From the NCBI GenBank assembly GCA_034421095.1, contig DAOUKR010000031.1:1-11716 (forward strand): DNA of 11,716 bases. The letters are read 5' to 3'. Origin of the DNA: JAGWBG01 sp034421095. Lineage in GTDB: Bacteria > Chloroflexota > Dehalococcoidia > Lucifugimonadales > JAGWBF01. Both the position numbers and the translations under genes were made by a program. Positions 5,938 through 11,716 of this stretch are shown piece by piece; the first letter of the stretch is position 1; each line of letters starts with the position of its first letter. The notes below the pieces were generated by a model. It did no database searches. It worked only from the letters and a program-made list of their open reading frames with translations, and was not told where the DNA came from.

Positions 5938-7512
5938 ATGCTTGACCTGCTAATCAAGAACGGCCTCATCATAGACGGTAGCGGCAGCCCGGGCTTTTAT
6001 GGCGCGGTGCTGGTGGACGGAGACCGTATCACGATTCACCGTGGAGACGTCGCACACCTGGAACCCGTTCGGTCCATAGATGCCGCCGGACACGTAGTCT
6101 GCCCCGGATTTATAGACCTCCACTCCCACGCCGGGCTGACCATATTCGGAGACCCCCACCACGACCCCAAGGTACGCCAGGGCGTAACCACGGAACTTGT
6201 TGGCATAGACGGAATCTCCCACGCTCCCTTCAAGAGCCGGGAGGAGCTGCACCGCTATATATGGCTGGACTCCGGCTTGAACGGATACCCTCCCATGCCC
6301 GCGGACTGGCTGACCGTGGCGGAGATGCTGAGCAAGTACGACAACAGTGTCGCCATCAACGTCGCCTACATCCTGGGCAACTCGCCGGTGCGTATCTGGT
6401 CTGTGGGGTGGAACGACCGTCCCCCCACCGGGTCTGAAATGGAGGATATGAGGTCGGTGGTGCGGGAGGCCATGGAGGAGGGTGCTTGGGGACTGTCCAC
6501 CGGGCTGGACTACCCTCCCGGCGCTTATGCCGACACGGATGAGTTGGCGGCCCTGTCGGAGGCCTCGGCCCGACTCGGCGGCTTTTATCATACCCATACG
6601 AGAGCGAGCCTGAGAGCACAGGGCCTGCTGGCACCCTGGGAAGAGGCCCTTGAGATTGGCAGGCGCAGCGGCAGCCCGGTCCACCTGACCCATTATCGTC
6701 AGAGCGCCCAGGGCGTGGGGAGCCACCTGAACTATCTGGGCCTGGTGGAAAACGCCCGTGCCGAAGGGATGGACGTTACATTCGACTGCTATACCTACCC
6801 CTACTCCGGGACCACTATCACCATCGGCATACCCCATTGGGCCAAGGACGGAGGCCCGGAGCGGCTGATGGCAGCCCTGAAGGACCCGGACGACCGGGCC
6901 AGGATGAAAAGGGAGTTCCAGAGGGACTGGCAGGACAACAACTGGCTGACCAACTTTACCCAGCCACAAAACCTGAAGTACGACGGCAGGCTGCTCACCG
7001 ACATCGCCGAGATGCGAGGCCAGGACCCTGCGGACGCCCTCTTCGACCTGCTGCTGGAGGAAAACCTCGGCATATCCACGGTGGGGCTGGGGACCAACTC
7101 CCAGACTTTGCCCCACTTCGTATCCCACCCCGCCGGTATGATAGCCAGCGACTCCATACTGTTTGGCGAGTACCCCAATCCCAGAACGTATGGCTGCTTC
7201 CCCATTGTGCTGGCGGAGTTTGTACGAGCGGAAAAGCATCTGCGACTCCCCGAGGCGATTCGCAAGATGACCTCCTTCCCCGCTCAGCGCCTGGGCCTGC
7301 CGGACCGGGGCCTGCTGAGGGACGGTTTCAAGGCCGACGTTGTGATATTCAACCCTGAGACGGTGAAAACCCATGCCACCAGGGAGGACCCCAAGCGATA
7401 CCCGGTCGGTATCGAATATGTCATAGTAAACGGCCAGATAGTTATAGACCGGGGCGAGAACACGGGTGCGCTTCCGGGACGCGCACTCCGCAGGGGCCAC
7501 CCCTCGACCTAG
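5938..7512 (+). CDS. D-aminoacylase / N-acyl-D-amino-acid deacylase family amidohydrolase
   Basis: A 524-residue metal-dependent hydrolase, the usual length for the family. An N-terminal beta-sandwich strand (LIKNGLIIDGSGSPGFYGAV) is followed by the metal motif PGFIDLHSHAG with His62 and His64, then RQGVTTELVGIDG, GLSTGLDYPPGAYADTDEL (about 185-203), HTHTR with His218 and His220, VHLTHYR with His249 and His252, and ASDS with Asp405 as probable acid/base. It ends with the typical PGRALRRG. In characterised D-aminoacylases the segment after QGVTT carries a metal-binding cysteine (GNCG); here it is GIDG, with Asp91 instead, so metal use or substrate may differ. It should cleave an N-acyl D-amino acid or similar cyclic or acyl amide in the cytosol. 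The ATG at 5938 has a weak AAGG upstream. Two inverted REP-like repeats flank the gene. Confidence 0.88.
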   Translation: MLDLLIKNGLIIDGSGSPGFYGAVLVDGDRITIHRGDVAHLEPVRSIDAAGHVVCPGFIDLHSHAGLTIFGDPHHDPKVRQGVTTELVGIDGISHAPFKSREELHRYIWLDSGLNGYPPMPADWLTVAEMLSKYDNSVAINVAYILGNSPVRIWSVGWNDRPPTGSEMEDMRSVVREAMEEGAWGLSTGLDYPPGAYADTDELAALSEASARLGGFYHTHTRASLRAQGLLAPWEEALEIGRRSGSPVHLTHYRQSAQGVGSHLNYLGLVENARAEGMDVTFDCYTYPYSGTTITIGIPHWAKDGGPERLMAALKDPDDRARMKREFQRDWQDNNWLTNFTQPQNLKYDGRLLTDIAEMRGQDPADALFDLLLEENLGISTVGLGTNSQTLPHFVSHPAGMIASDSILFGEYPNPRTYGCFPIVLAEFVRAEKHLRLPEAIRKMTSFPAQRLGLPDRGLLRDGFKADVVIFNPETVKTHATREDPKRYPVGIEYVIVNGQIVIDRGENTGALPGRALRRGHPST

Positions 7513-7780
7513 TGCAGTACGGCTCAATGGCGGGTGTGGGGTCTCCCTCAACCTGATAATATTTGCCAGAGCGTGTCGTCAAATGATCGTTTTTTGGCAC
7601 TCCCGGGAAGCCTGTCCACGCCGTCACTCCCGCGAAAGCGGGAGTCTAGGGTTAGGGACGTACTGGATTTCCGTTTTCACGGGAATGACGAAAGGCACTT
7701 TCATGTCAATGACAACTAAAATACCCTGGTTTAAAGGTGGACTGACACGTAATATTTCCGGAGAGAAAGAGTGACTGCCT
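7513..7780. other. Intergenic region downstream of the amidohydrolase
   Basis: Apart from the repeat at 7622-7690 this 268-base gap shows a T run (7590-7595) without a good hairpin before it, and a 23-codon frame (ATG 7703 to TGA 7774, MSMTTKIPWFKGGLTRNISG) that stops six bases before the SEC-C gene in the same frame. That small frame has only an AAAGG upstream and no recognisable family, so I do not call it a gene. No clear promoter is visible. Confidence 0.5.
7622..7690 (-). repeat. REP-like dispersed repeat, copy 2 (inverse of copy 1)
   Basis: Two stem-loops lie side by side: ACTCCCGC (7626-7633) with GCGGGAGT (7638-7645) around a GAAA tetraloop, and ATTTCCGT with ACGGGAAT (7680-7686 region) around TTTC, with one G-U pair. 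The outer ends CGTCACTCCCG and CGGGAATGACG are inverted repeats with 10 of 11 bases matching. Read on the minus strand it has the same block order as the copy at 5777-5829. Such elements with GTCATTCCCG ends are dispersed in many bacterial genomes. It lies downstream of the amidohydrolase gene and may act as its terminator. Confidence 0.7.
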
Positions 7781-7939
7781 ATGGCAAGAACCAACTGGTA
7801 CACTGAACACCCTCCCGCGTGTACCTGTTCCAACTGCGTGCAAAAGCGTGCTATTCAGCGGCAACACGGCAAGGTCGGTCGGAACGAGAAGTGTCCCTGC
7901 GGGAGTGGCAAGAAGTTCAAGAAATGCCACGGACAGTAA
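7781..7939 (+). CDS. Small SEC-C motif zinc-binding protein
   Basis: A 52-residue protein, MARTNWYTEHPPACTCSNCV at the start and GRNEKCPCGSGKKFKKCHG at the end. The C-terminal half is a textbook SEC-C motif with zinc ligands Cys38, Cys40, Cys49 and His50 (C-x-C-x8-C-H), the same as at the end of SecA. A second possible metal cluster, Cys14, Cys16 and Cys19 (C-T-C-S-N-C), lies in the N-terminal half. In SecA the motif binds zinc and helps contact SecB and the ribosome; small free-standing SEC-C proteins have no settled role. The ribosome binding site is weak (GGAGAG at 7760-7765 is far from the ATG), which lowers certainty about the start, but the motif leaves no doubt that the frame is coding. 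The VOC gene follows after 30 bases, probably in one transcript. Confidence 0.85.
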   Translation: MARTNWYTEHPPACTCSNCVQKRAIQRQHGKVGRNEKCPCGSGKKFKKCHGQ

Positions 7940-7969
7940 TGGCACGGCGCAAGGAGGGAAGGGTAGGAC

Positions 7970-8920
7970 ATGATTGGTGACGGCCTTGCTTACGTGTCTC
8001 TGGTTGTGCGTGACGTTGAAGCCGTCGCCGCTGCATTGACACGCCACTTCTCCCTTGCCAGGACCGACTTCCCCATAGGCAAGACCGGACGCGTTGCTCC
8101 CGTGTTCGGAATTGGAGAAAGCGCCCTGGCATTGTTCGAGTCCGGCGACCCCTTTGTCGGTGGGCAGGAACAGACGGGCGTTCACCATATCGTCATTGCC
8201 TCGGAGGACCCGGATGACGCCGCACGTGCCGCAGAGTCAGCCGGAGTTCCCATCGCCGGCGTGGAGCCGGACCAGGGACTTGGAGGCACCCGTCGGATTA
8301 TGCTGTCCCCCGACGCGACCGGAGGGGTGCGAACCTACTTCTCCCAGCCCCTTCCCCGTGACCTGGACCGAACGGCAAGGGGCTGGGTCGAGGGCATAGA
8401 CCACGTGGGGGTCGCCTGCGACGACAACGCCGCTGCCATAGACGCCTTCTCTCATCGCCTTGGGTTCCCTGTCGAGAGTAGACAGACCGACGTGGAGGTT
8501 CAGACCGTGATGGAGAGTTTCACGTCGGACAAGTACGGCGTTGTCTACCACAGCCGCTCGCCTGAGCCTGTTGCAGGGCTTCGGGTGGTGTTCATTACCG
8601 TTGGCGACTGTGAGTTGGAGCTTCTTCAGGACGTCAGCCCCGGTCAGGTTGGCGACGTTCGGCATGGCCAGTCTGGGACCACCAGGCAGGACCAGGGCGC
8701 TATCAGCCGTTTCATAGCCTCGCGGGGGCCGGGACTGCATCACGTTGCTCTCAAGGTCTCCGATATTGACCGTGCCCTCGCAGACCTTGAGAGGTCAGGC
8801 CACGTGATGATAGACACCATGGGCAGGCCGGGAAGCCGCCGTGCCCGGATTGGATTCATCCATCCCAGGAGCCTGGGCGGGGTCCTGGTGCACCTGGTGC
8901 AGCGTGACCGCCTGCCCTAG
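7970..8920 (+). CDS. Two-domain VOC (glyoxalase/dioxygenase fold) protein, methylmalonyl-CoA-epimerase-like C-terminal domain
   Basis: A 316-residue cytosolic protein with two vicinal-oxygen-chelate domains. The first (about 1-130, LAYVSLVVRDVEAVAAALTR, then GVHHIVIASEDPDDAARAA) is divergent and lacks the usual first His and last Glu ligands. The second (about 142-312) closely resembles methylmalonyl-CoA epimerase: IDHVGVACDD with His145, CELELLQ with Glu217, a GPGLHHVALKVSDIDRAL helix with His257/His258, then FIHPRSLGGVLVHLV. In epimerases the last strand carries a metal-binding Glu (GVLVEL); here the residue is His308, unusual but able to bind metal. The tandem arrangement also recalls 4-hydroxyphenylpyruvate dioxygenase. 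The reaction is not assignable beyond metal-assisted chemistry on a small acid or CoA ester. The ATG at 7970 follows AAGGAGGG at about 7951. Confidence 0.82.
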   Translation: MIGDGLAYVSLVVRDVEAVAAALTRHFSLARTDFPIGKTGRVAPVFGIGESALALFESGDPFVGGQEQTGVHHIVIASEDPDDAARAAESAGVPIAGVEPDQGLGGTRRIMLSPDATGGVRTYFSQPLPRDLDRTARGWVEGIDHVGVACDDNAAAIDAFSHRLGFPVESRQTDVEVQTVMESFTSDKYGVVYHSRSPEPVAGLRVVFITVGDCELELLQDVSPGQVGDVRHGQSGTTRQDQGAISRFIASRGPGLHHVALKVSDIDRALADLERSGHVMIDTMGRPGSRRARIGFIHPRSLGGVLVHLVQRDRLP

Positions 8921-8941
8921 CGGCATGGCGCATTCCGACCC

Positions 8942-9697
8942 CTATACCTTGCTGTTCACCATGGACAAATACTGGGTGGCTCCTTTTGCGACCCACTGCT
9001 GCCAGCCGCTCAGCAGAAATCTTGCGCCCTTCTCGATGTGGCGCTCAATTATGGCCTCACTTCCCAGGGTCCCAGCCACCTTTCCTGCGGCCAATATCTT
9101 CTCCACGCACTCGTCAACCGCCTTCACGACCTCCGGGTGCTCCGGTTGGCCCGTGTAGCCCATGTCTGAGGCGAGGTCAAAGGGGCCGGGGAGGAAGACG
9201 TCTATGTTGTCCACTGTCAGTATCTCATCAAGGTTTTTGACGGCCTCCACTTCTTCAATGTAGACCACCAGCAGAGTCTGCTCGTTCGCCTTGCGGTAAT
9301 AGTCTGTTACGCCGTAGGACTGCCGTCCCGCCGCCATTCCCCGGTAGCCCAGGGGACCGTACTTCGCCGACTTGGCCGCTTTCTCGGCCTGCTCTCTGGT
9401 GTTGACGTGGGGCACGACTATGCCGGTAGCGCCAACGTCCAGCATACGGGTAATCAGCCAGGGCTCGTTGCTGTTCACACGACACAGGGATGTCATGCCC
9501 CACAGGTCGCAGGCCCTTGTCATGTGTGCTATCTGTTCCCAGGTGTTGGGGCTATGCTCCGTGTCAATCCACGCTCCGTCGAACCCGAACTGACCCATGT
9601 AGTCTATCATTTCGGCGGTATTGAGGCCCCCAAATACCGTGGCGCACTTCCCCTCGCTGAGCTTCTTCTTCATTCTGTTCTCTCTATATTCGGGCAT
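8942..9697 (-). CDS. HpcH/HpaI aldolase / citrate lyase family protein
   Basis: A complete 251-residue (beta/alpha)8 class II aldolase of the 2,4-dihydroxyhept-2-ene-1,7-dioic acid aldolase family, which splits or forms carbon bonds between pyruvate and an aldehyde using a divalent metal. Visible family signatures are FDGAWIDTEHS with Asp45, Glu47 and His48, Arg73 (CRVNSNEP), GIVVPHVN, GPLGYRG (114-120), metal-binding Glu148 (VVYIEEVEAVKNL) and Asp174 (LPGPFDLASDMGY). The usual Gln/Gly-rich ends are normal, and no targeting signal is present. The ATG at 9695-9697 has AAGGAGG five bases upstream. The gene is convergent with the VOC gene, with only 21 bases between the stops and no terminator. 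A consensus-like promoter lies about 65 bases upstream. The aldehyde substrate is unknown. Confidence 0.92.
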   Translation of the reverse strand: MPEYRENRMKKKLSEGKCATVFGGLNTAEMIDYMGQFGFDGAWIDTEHSPNTWEQIAHMTRACDLWGMTSLCRVNSNEPWLITRMLDVGATGIVVPHVNTREQAEKAAKSAKYGPLGYRGMAAGRQSYGVTDYYRKANEQTLLVVYIEEVEAVKNLDEILTVDNIDVFLPGPFDLASDMGYTGQPEHPEVVKAVDECVEKILAAGKVAGTLGSEAIIERHIEKGARFLLSGWQQWVAKGATQYLSMVNSKV

Positions 9698-9740
9698 CTT
9701 TCACCTCCTTGGACCGATTGTTATTTGCAGTCAACTCCGG

Positions 9741-9785
9741 CAACTATCTGACACCCCGACACCATATCTTATGGAGGGGTAGTTG
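9741..9785. repeat. Interrupted inverted repeat over the aldolase promoter
   Basis: Three nested arm pairs share one centre: CAACTA (9741-9746) with TAGTTG (9780-9785), CCCC (9754-9757) with GGGG (9776-9779), and CCATA (9762-9766) with TATGG (9770-9774). The outer and middle right arms are contiguous, while the left arms are separated by seven bases. The inner pair covers the -10 of the minus-strand promoter and the outer right arm touches its -35. It may be an operator for a dimeric regulator or a structured start of the aldolase leader RNA. Confidence 0.45.
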
Positions 9786-9789
9786 TCAA
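9761..9789 (-). promoter_or_regulatory. Sigma70-type promoter for the HpcH/HpaI aldolase gene
   Basis: On the minus strand a perfect TTGACA (9784-9789) and TATGGT (9761-9766) are separated by exactly 17 bases. Transcription would start near 9754, giving a leader of about 57 bases to the aldolase ATG at 9697. Confidence 0.62.
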
Positions 9790-9880
9790 AGTCATCGCTC
9801 CGAGAATACTTGCGTGCCTTTACGGATAGGAAACTTTATGAATATCCTGTGCTTGTGGTGCTTGAATGAGGCCGGAAAGA

Positions 9881-9909
9881 TTGACGATGGGTTAAAAAAA
9901 GCCTATAAT
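9881..9909 (+). promoter_or_regulatory. Sigma70-type promoter for the DUF1800-DUF1501 operon
   Basis: TTGACG (9881-9886) and a perfect TATAAT (9904-9909) are separated by exactly 17 bases, with an A tract in the spacer. Transcription would start near 9916, about 52 bases before the GTG at 9968. This is the best promoter match in the window and suggests strong expression. Confidence 0.75.
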
Positions 9910-9967
9910 TTTCCGTGAGTAGCTAATATTCAGATTGAATACCACATAAGGGAAAGGAGTTTGAGTA

Positions 9968-11371
9968 GTGGCTGACAACGACATAGCTTTAATGGCCCAT
10001 CTGATGCGTCGTGCCGGATTTGGAGCGACGCGGGAAGAACTGAAGGCCCGTGCCGCCCAGGGGTATGAGGCAACGGTAGAGGAGTTGCTGCACCCCGAAG
10101 AGCAGGAGCCGGTGGACATACTGAAACTACGCAGGTATCACCCCTGGACGTGGACTCCGGCGACCCTGTACGGTATGGGTGCTGCCGAGATGATGTATCG
10201 CATGATCAATACAAAGCGGCCCCTGGAAGAGAAGATGACCCTCTTCTGGCATCACGTATTTGCGACAGGGGTCTCAAAGGTAGACCACTATCACATAGTG
10301 TACTCCCAGATTGACATGCTGCGGGAGCACGGCATGGGCAACTACCAGGATCTGCTGGTAGCCCTGGCCAAGAACCCCGCCATGATTTACTGGCTGGACA
10401 ACAACGAGAACCACGCCGAGGCCGTCAACGAGAACTGGGGCCGTGAGCTCCTGGAACTCTTCAGCATGGGCGTGGGCAGCTACACCGAGGTGGACGTCAG
10501 GGAGTGCTCCAGGGCCTTCACCGGCTGGACCATGCAGCCCCCGCTGCCCCGGTTCCCCATGGGCAGGTTCCCCTGGTACTTCGAGTACAGGGAAGAGGAC
10601 CACGACGACACGGAGAAGACCTTCCTTGGGCACACGGGACGCTTCAACGGGGAGGACATCATAAGAATCGTCTGCGAGCAGCCGGCCACGGCCCGGTTCG
10701 TCGCCCGGCACCTGTACAACTTCTTCGTGGCCGACGAGGCCCAGGTGCCCGCGTGGTCGGTGACCCCTCCCAGGGACCCGGAGGCCATCGATGCCCTGGC
10801 AACGGCCTTCACCGAGTCGGGGTACGACATGAGGTCGGTGCTGCGGGTGCTGTTCAACTCGGACTTCTTCAAGGAAGCCCGCTTCGCCAAGATAAAGAGT
10901 CCTGCCGACGTTGTGGCGGGTACTCTGAAACTGGTGGGCGGCGGCGAGTTCCCCGCACCCGGCATTGGCGAGTTGGCTAGGCAGACCGGCTACATGGGCC
11001 AGGACCTGCTGAACCCGCCCAGCGTCGAGGGATGGCACACCGGGCAGGAGTGGGTGAACAGCGGTTCCCTGATGCGGCGCATCAACTTCTTCGCCGACAT
11101 GGTGGGCGACGTAAGCCGCCCCGGCGTCCAGAGCATCGTCGGCACGCTTAAGGCTCAGGGAGAGATGTCCCCGGACCGGTTTGTTGACCAGTGCCTCGAC
11201 CTTCTGGGGCCTCTGGAAATTGACCCGAAGGCCCGCGAGGAACTGATAGGCCACGTGAGCGCGGGAGGCAACCTTCGGTGGGGTACTGAGCAGGAGTCCG
11301 ATGCCTCTACTGAGAGAGTTACGGAGACACTCCAACTCATAGTCTCGCTAAGAGAATACCAGTACGCATAG
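9968..11371 (+). CDS. DUF1800 family protein
   Basis: A 467-residue protein with the complete DUF1800 pattern: HLMRRAGFGATREEL (11-25), the FWHHVFATG motif with His95 and His96, NENWGRELLELFSMG (154-168), EVDVRECSRAFTGW (174-187), KTFLGHTGRFNGEDIIRIV, ATARFVARHLYNFFV and, near residue 340-350, LLNPPSVEGW. Family members are usually about 450-600 residues and are found next to DUF1501 genes across many phyla; their molecular role is unknown. No signal peptide or Tat motif is visible. The GTG at 9968 is chosen because AAAGGAG lies at 9953-9959 and the family begins here. It follows a consensus-like promoter and is separated from the DUF1501 gene by 22 bases, so the two form an operon. Confidence 0.93.
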   Translation: MADNDIALMAHLMRRAGFGATREELKARAAQGYEATVEELLHPEEQEPVDILKLRRYHPWTWTPATLYGMGAAEMMYRMINTKRPLEEKMTLFWHHVFATGVSKVDHYHIVYSQIDMLREHGMGNYQDLLVALAKNPAMIYWLDNNENHAEAVNENWGRELLELFSMGVGSYTEVDVRECSRAFTGWTMQPPLPRFPMGRFPWYFEYREEDHDDTEKTFLGHTGRFNGEDIIRIVCEQPATARFVARHLYNFFVADEAQVPAWSVTPPRDPEAIDALATAFTESGYDMRSVLRVLFNSDFFKEARFAKIKSPADVVAGTLKLVGGGEFPAPGIGELARQTGYMGQDLLNPPSVEGWHTGQEWVNSGSLMRRINFFADMVGDVSRPGVQSIVGTLKAQGEMSPDRFVDQCLDLLGPLEIDPKAREELIGHVSAGGNLRWGTEQESDASTERVTETLQLIVSLREYQYA

Positions 11372-11393
11372 CAAAAGCAGGAGGGAAGGAGCA

Positions 11394-11716
11394 ATGAGCG
11401 ACAACAAGAAAGACCCGGTCCTGGTGGTGCTGCAGCTATCGGGAGGGAACGACTACTTCAACACGGTGATACCCTACACGGACCCACTGTACAGGGACAA
11501 CAGGCCCGCCGTGGGAGTGGCAGAGGAGCGGATCATTCCCATAGACGACAAGGTGGGGTTCCACCCCAGCCTTGCCCCGATGAAGGGACTCTACGACCAG
11601 GGTAAGATGGCCATCATCCACGGAGTGGGGTACGCCAACTCACCCCGGTCCCACTTCCGTTCCATGGACATCTGGCACACCTGCGAGCCGGACAAGCTGG
11701 GGACGGAGGGATGGCT
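11394..11716 (+). CDS. DUF1501 family protein (N-terminal part, cut by window edge)
   Basis: The first 107 codons of a DUF1501 protein, a family within the alkaline-phosphatase/sulfatase-like superfamily. Visible marks are VLVVLQLSGGNDYFNTVIPY (residues 9-28) with the metal-site-like GGND, then GFHPSLAPMKGLYDQGKMAI, HGVGYANSPRSHFRSMDIWH (about 77-96) and the start of the GW segment. The ATG at 11394 has GGAGGGAAGGAG directly upstream. DUF1501 proteins often begin with a Tat signal peptide, but this one starts straight into the first core strand, so it is probably cytosolic like its DUF1800 partner. The 3' end lies outside the window. Confidence 0.92.
   Translation, partial: MSDNKKDPVLVVLQLSGGNDYFNTVIPYTDPLYRDNRPAVGVAEERIIPIDDKVGFHPSLAPMKGLYDQGKMAIIHGVGYANSPRSHFRSMDIWHTCEPDKLGTEGW

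Noticed and set aside
5950..7551. Long open frame (533 codons) on the minus strand
   Set aside because: It is antisense to the amidohydrolase gene, whose plus-strand product has all family motifs. The minus-strand product is low-complexity G/V/H/Q-rich with no domain, as expected of a GC-rich shadow frame.
7703..7774. 23-codon frame directly before the SEC-C gene
   Set aside because: Weak ribosome binding site, no family, and it lies between a repeat and the gene; chance is enough to explain it.
10274..11335. 353-codon minus-strand open frame
   Set aside because: It is antisense to the DUF1800 gene, has no ribosome binding site and no recognisable family.
1..11716. CRISPR array, tRNA or rRNA genes
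   Set aside because: No regularly spaced direct repeats and no tRNA cloverleaf or rRNA core sequence could be seen by eye on either strand.

Overview
The window is about 11.7 kb of GC-rich bacterial DNA with short intergenic gaps and strong AAGGAGG-type ribosome binding sites. The gene mix is a PAC2 protein, a nicotinamidase-like hydrolase, paired peroxiredoxins, an OFA-like MFS transporter, a D-aminoacylase-type amidohydrolase, a VOC protein, an HpcH/HpaI aldolase and a DUF1800-DUF1501 pair. This resembles Chloroflexota of the Dehalococcoidia/SAR202 kind, but the lineage is inferred from gene content only; no rRNA or marker gene is present.

Layout. 1-383 (-): 5' part of a zinc-independent medium-chain dehydrogenase/quinone oxidoreductase. 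384-1305: gene-poor, with a hairpin and a decayed antibiotic-biosynthesis-monooxygenase-like gene (839-1048) that has a good ribosome binding site but loses its fold after about 34 codons. 1306-2871 (-): PAC2 protein and nicotinamidase-like cysteine hydrolase, probably one transcript. Its best promoter lies beyond a 210-bp MITE-like element (2899-3108), which would then form most of the 5' leader. 3156-4347 (+): a promoter with an inverted-repeat operator candidate, a Cys peroxiredoxin, and a second peroxiredoxin whose reading frame contains UGA exactly at the peroxidatic residue, followed by a strong terminator. 4396-5724 (+): MFS transporter. 5777-7690: a D-aminoacylase-like amidohydrolase gene flanked by two inverted copies of one REP-like repeat. 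7781-8920 (+): a 52-residue SEC-C zinc protein and a two-domain VOC protein. 8942-9697 (-): HpcH/HpaI aldolase. 9698-9967: divergent control region with two consensus-like sigma70 promoters. 9968-11716 (+): DUF1800 and the start of DUF1501.

The main discovery candidate is the second peroxiredoxin (3812-4276). The frame stays open and family-like on both sides of an in-frame UGA in a T-G-G-UGA motif, the position occupied by Cys45 in the neighbouring peroxiredoxin. A two-part stem-loop with a G-first apical loop lies just downstream at a distance suited to a bacterial SECIS element. UGA is used as a normal stop by the adjacent genes, so the best reading is a selenocysteine peroxiredoxin that ordinary gene calling would truncate or call a pseudogene. 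A nonsense mutation remains the alternative.

Functionally the window combines peroxide defence (one Cys and one probable Sec peroxiredoxin), uptake and breakdown of small organic acids and amides (MFS, amidohydrolase, aldolase, VOC protein, cysteine hydrolase), and a DUF1800/DUF1501 pair of unknown function.
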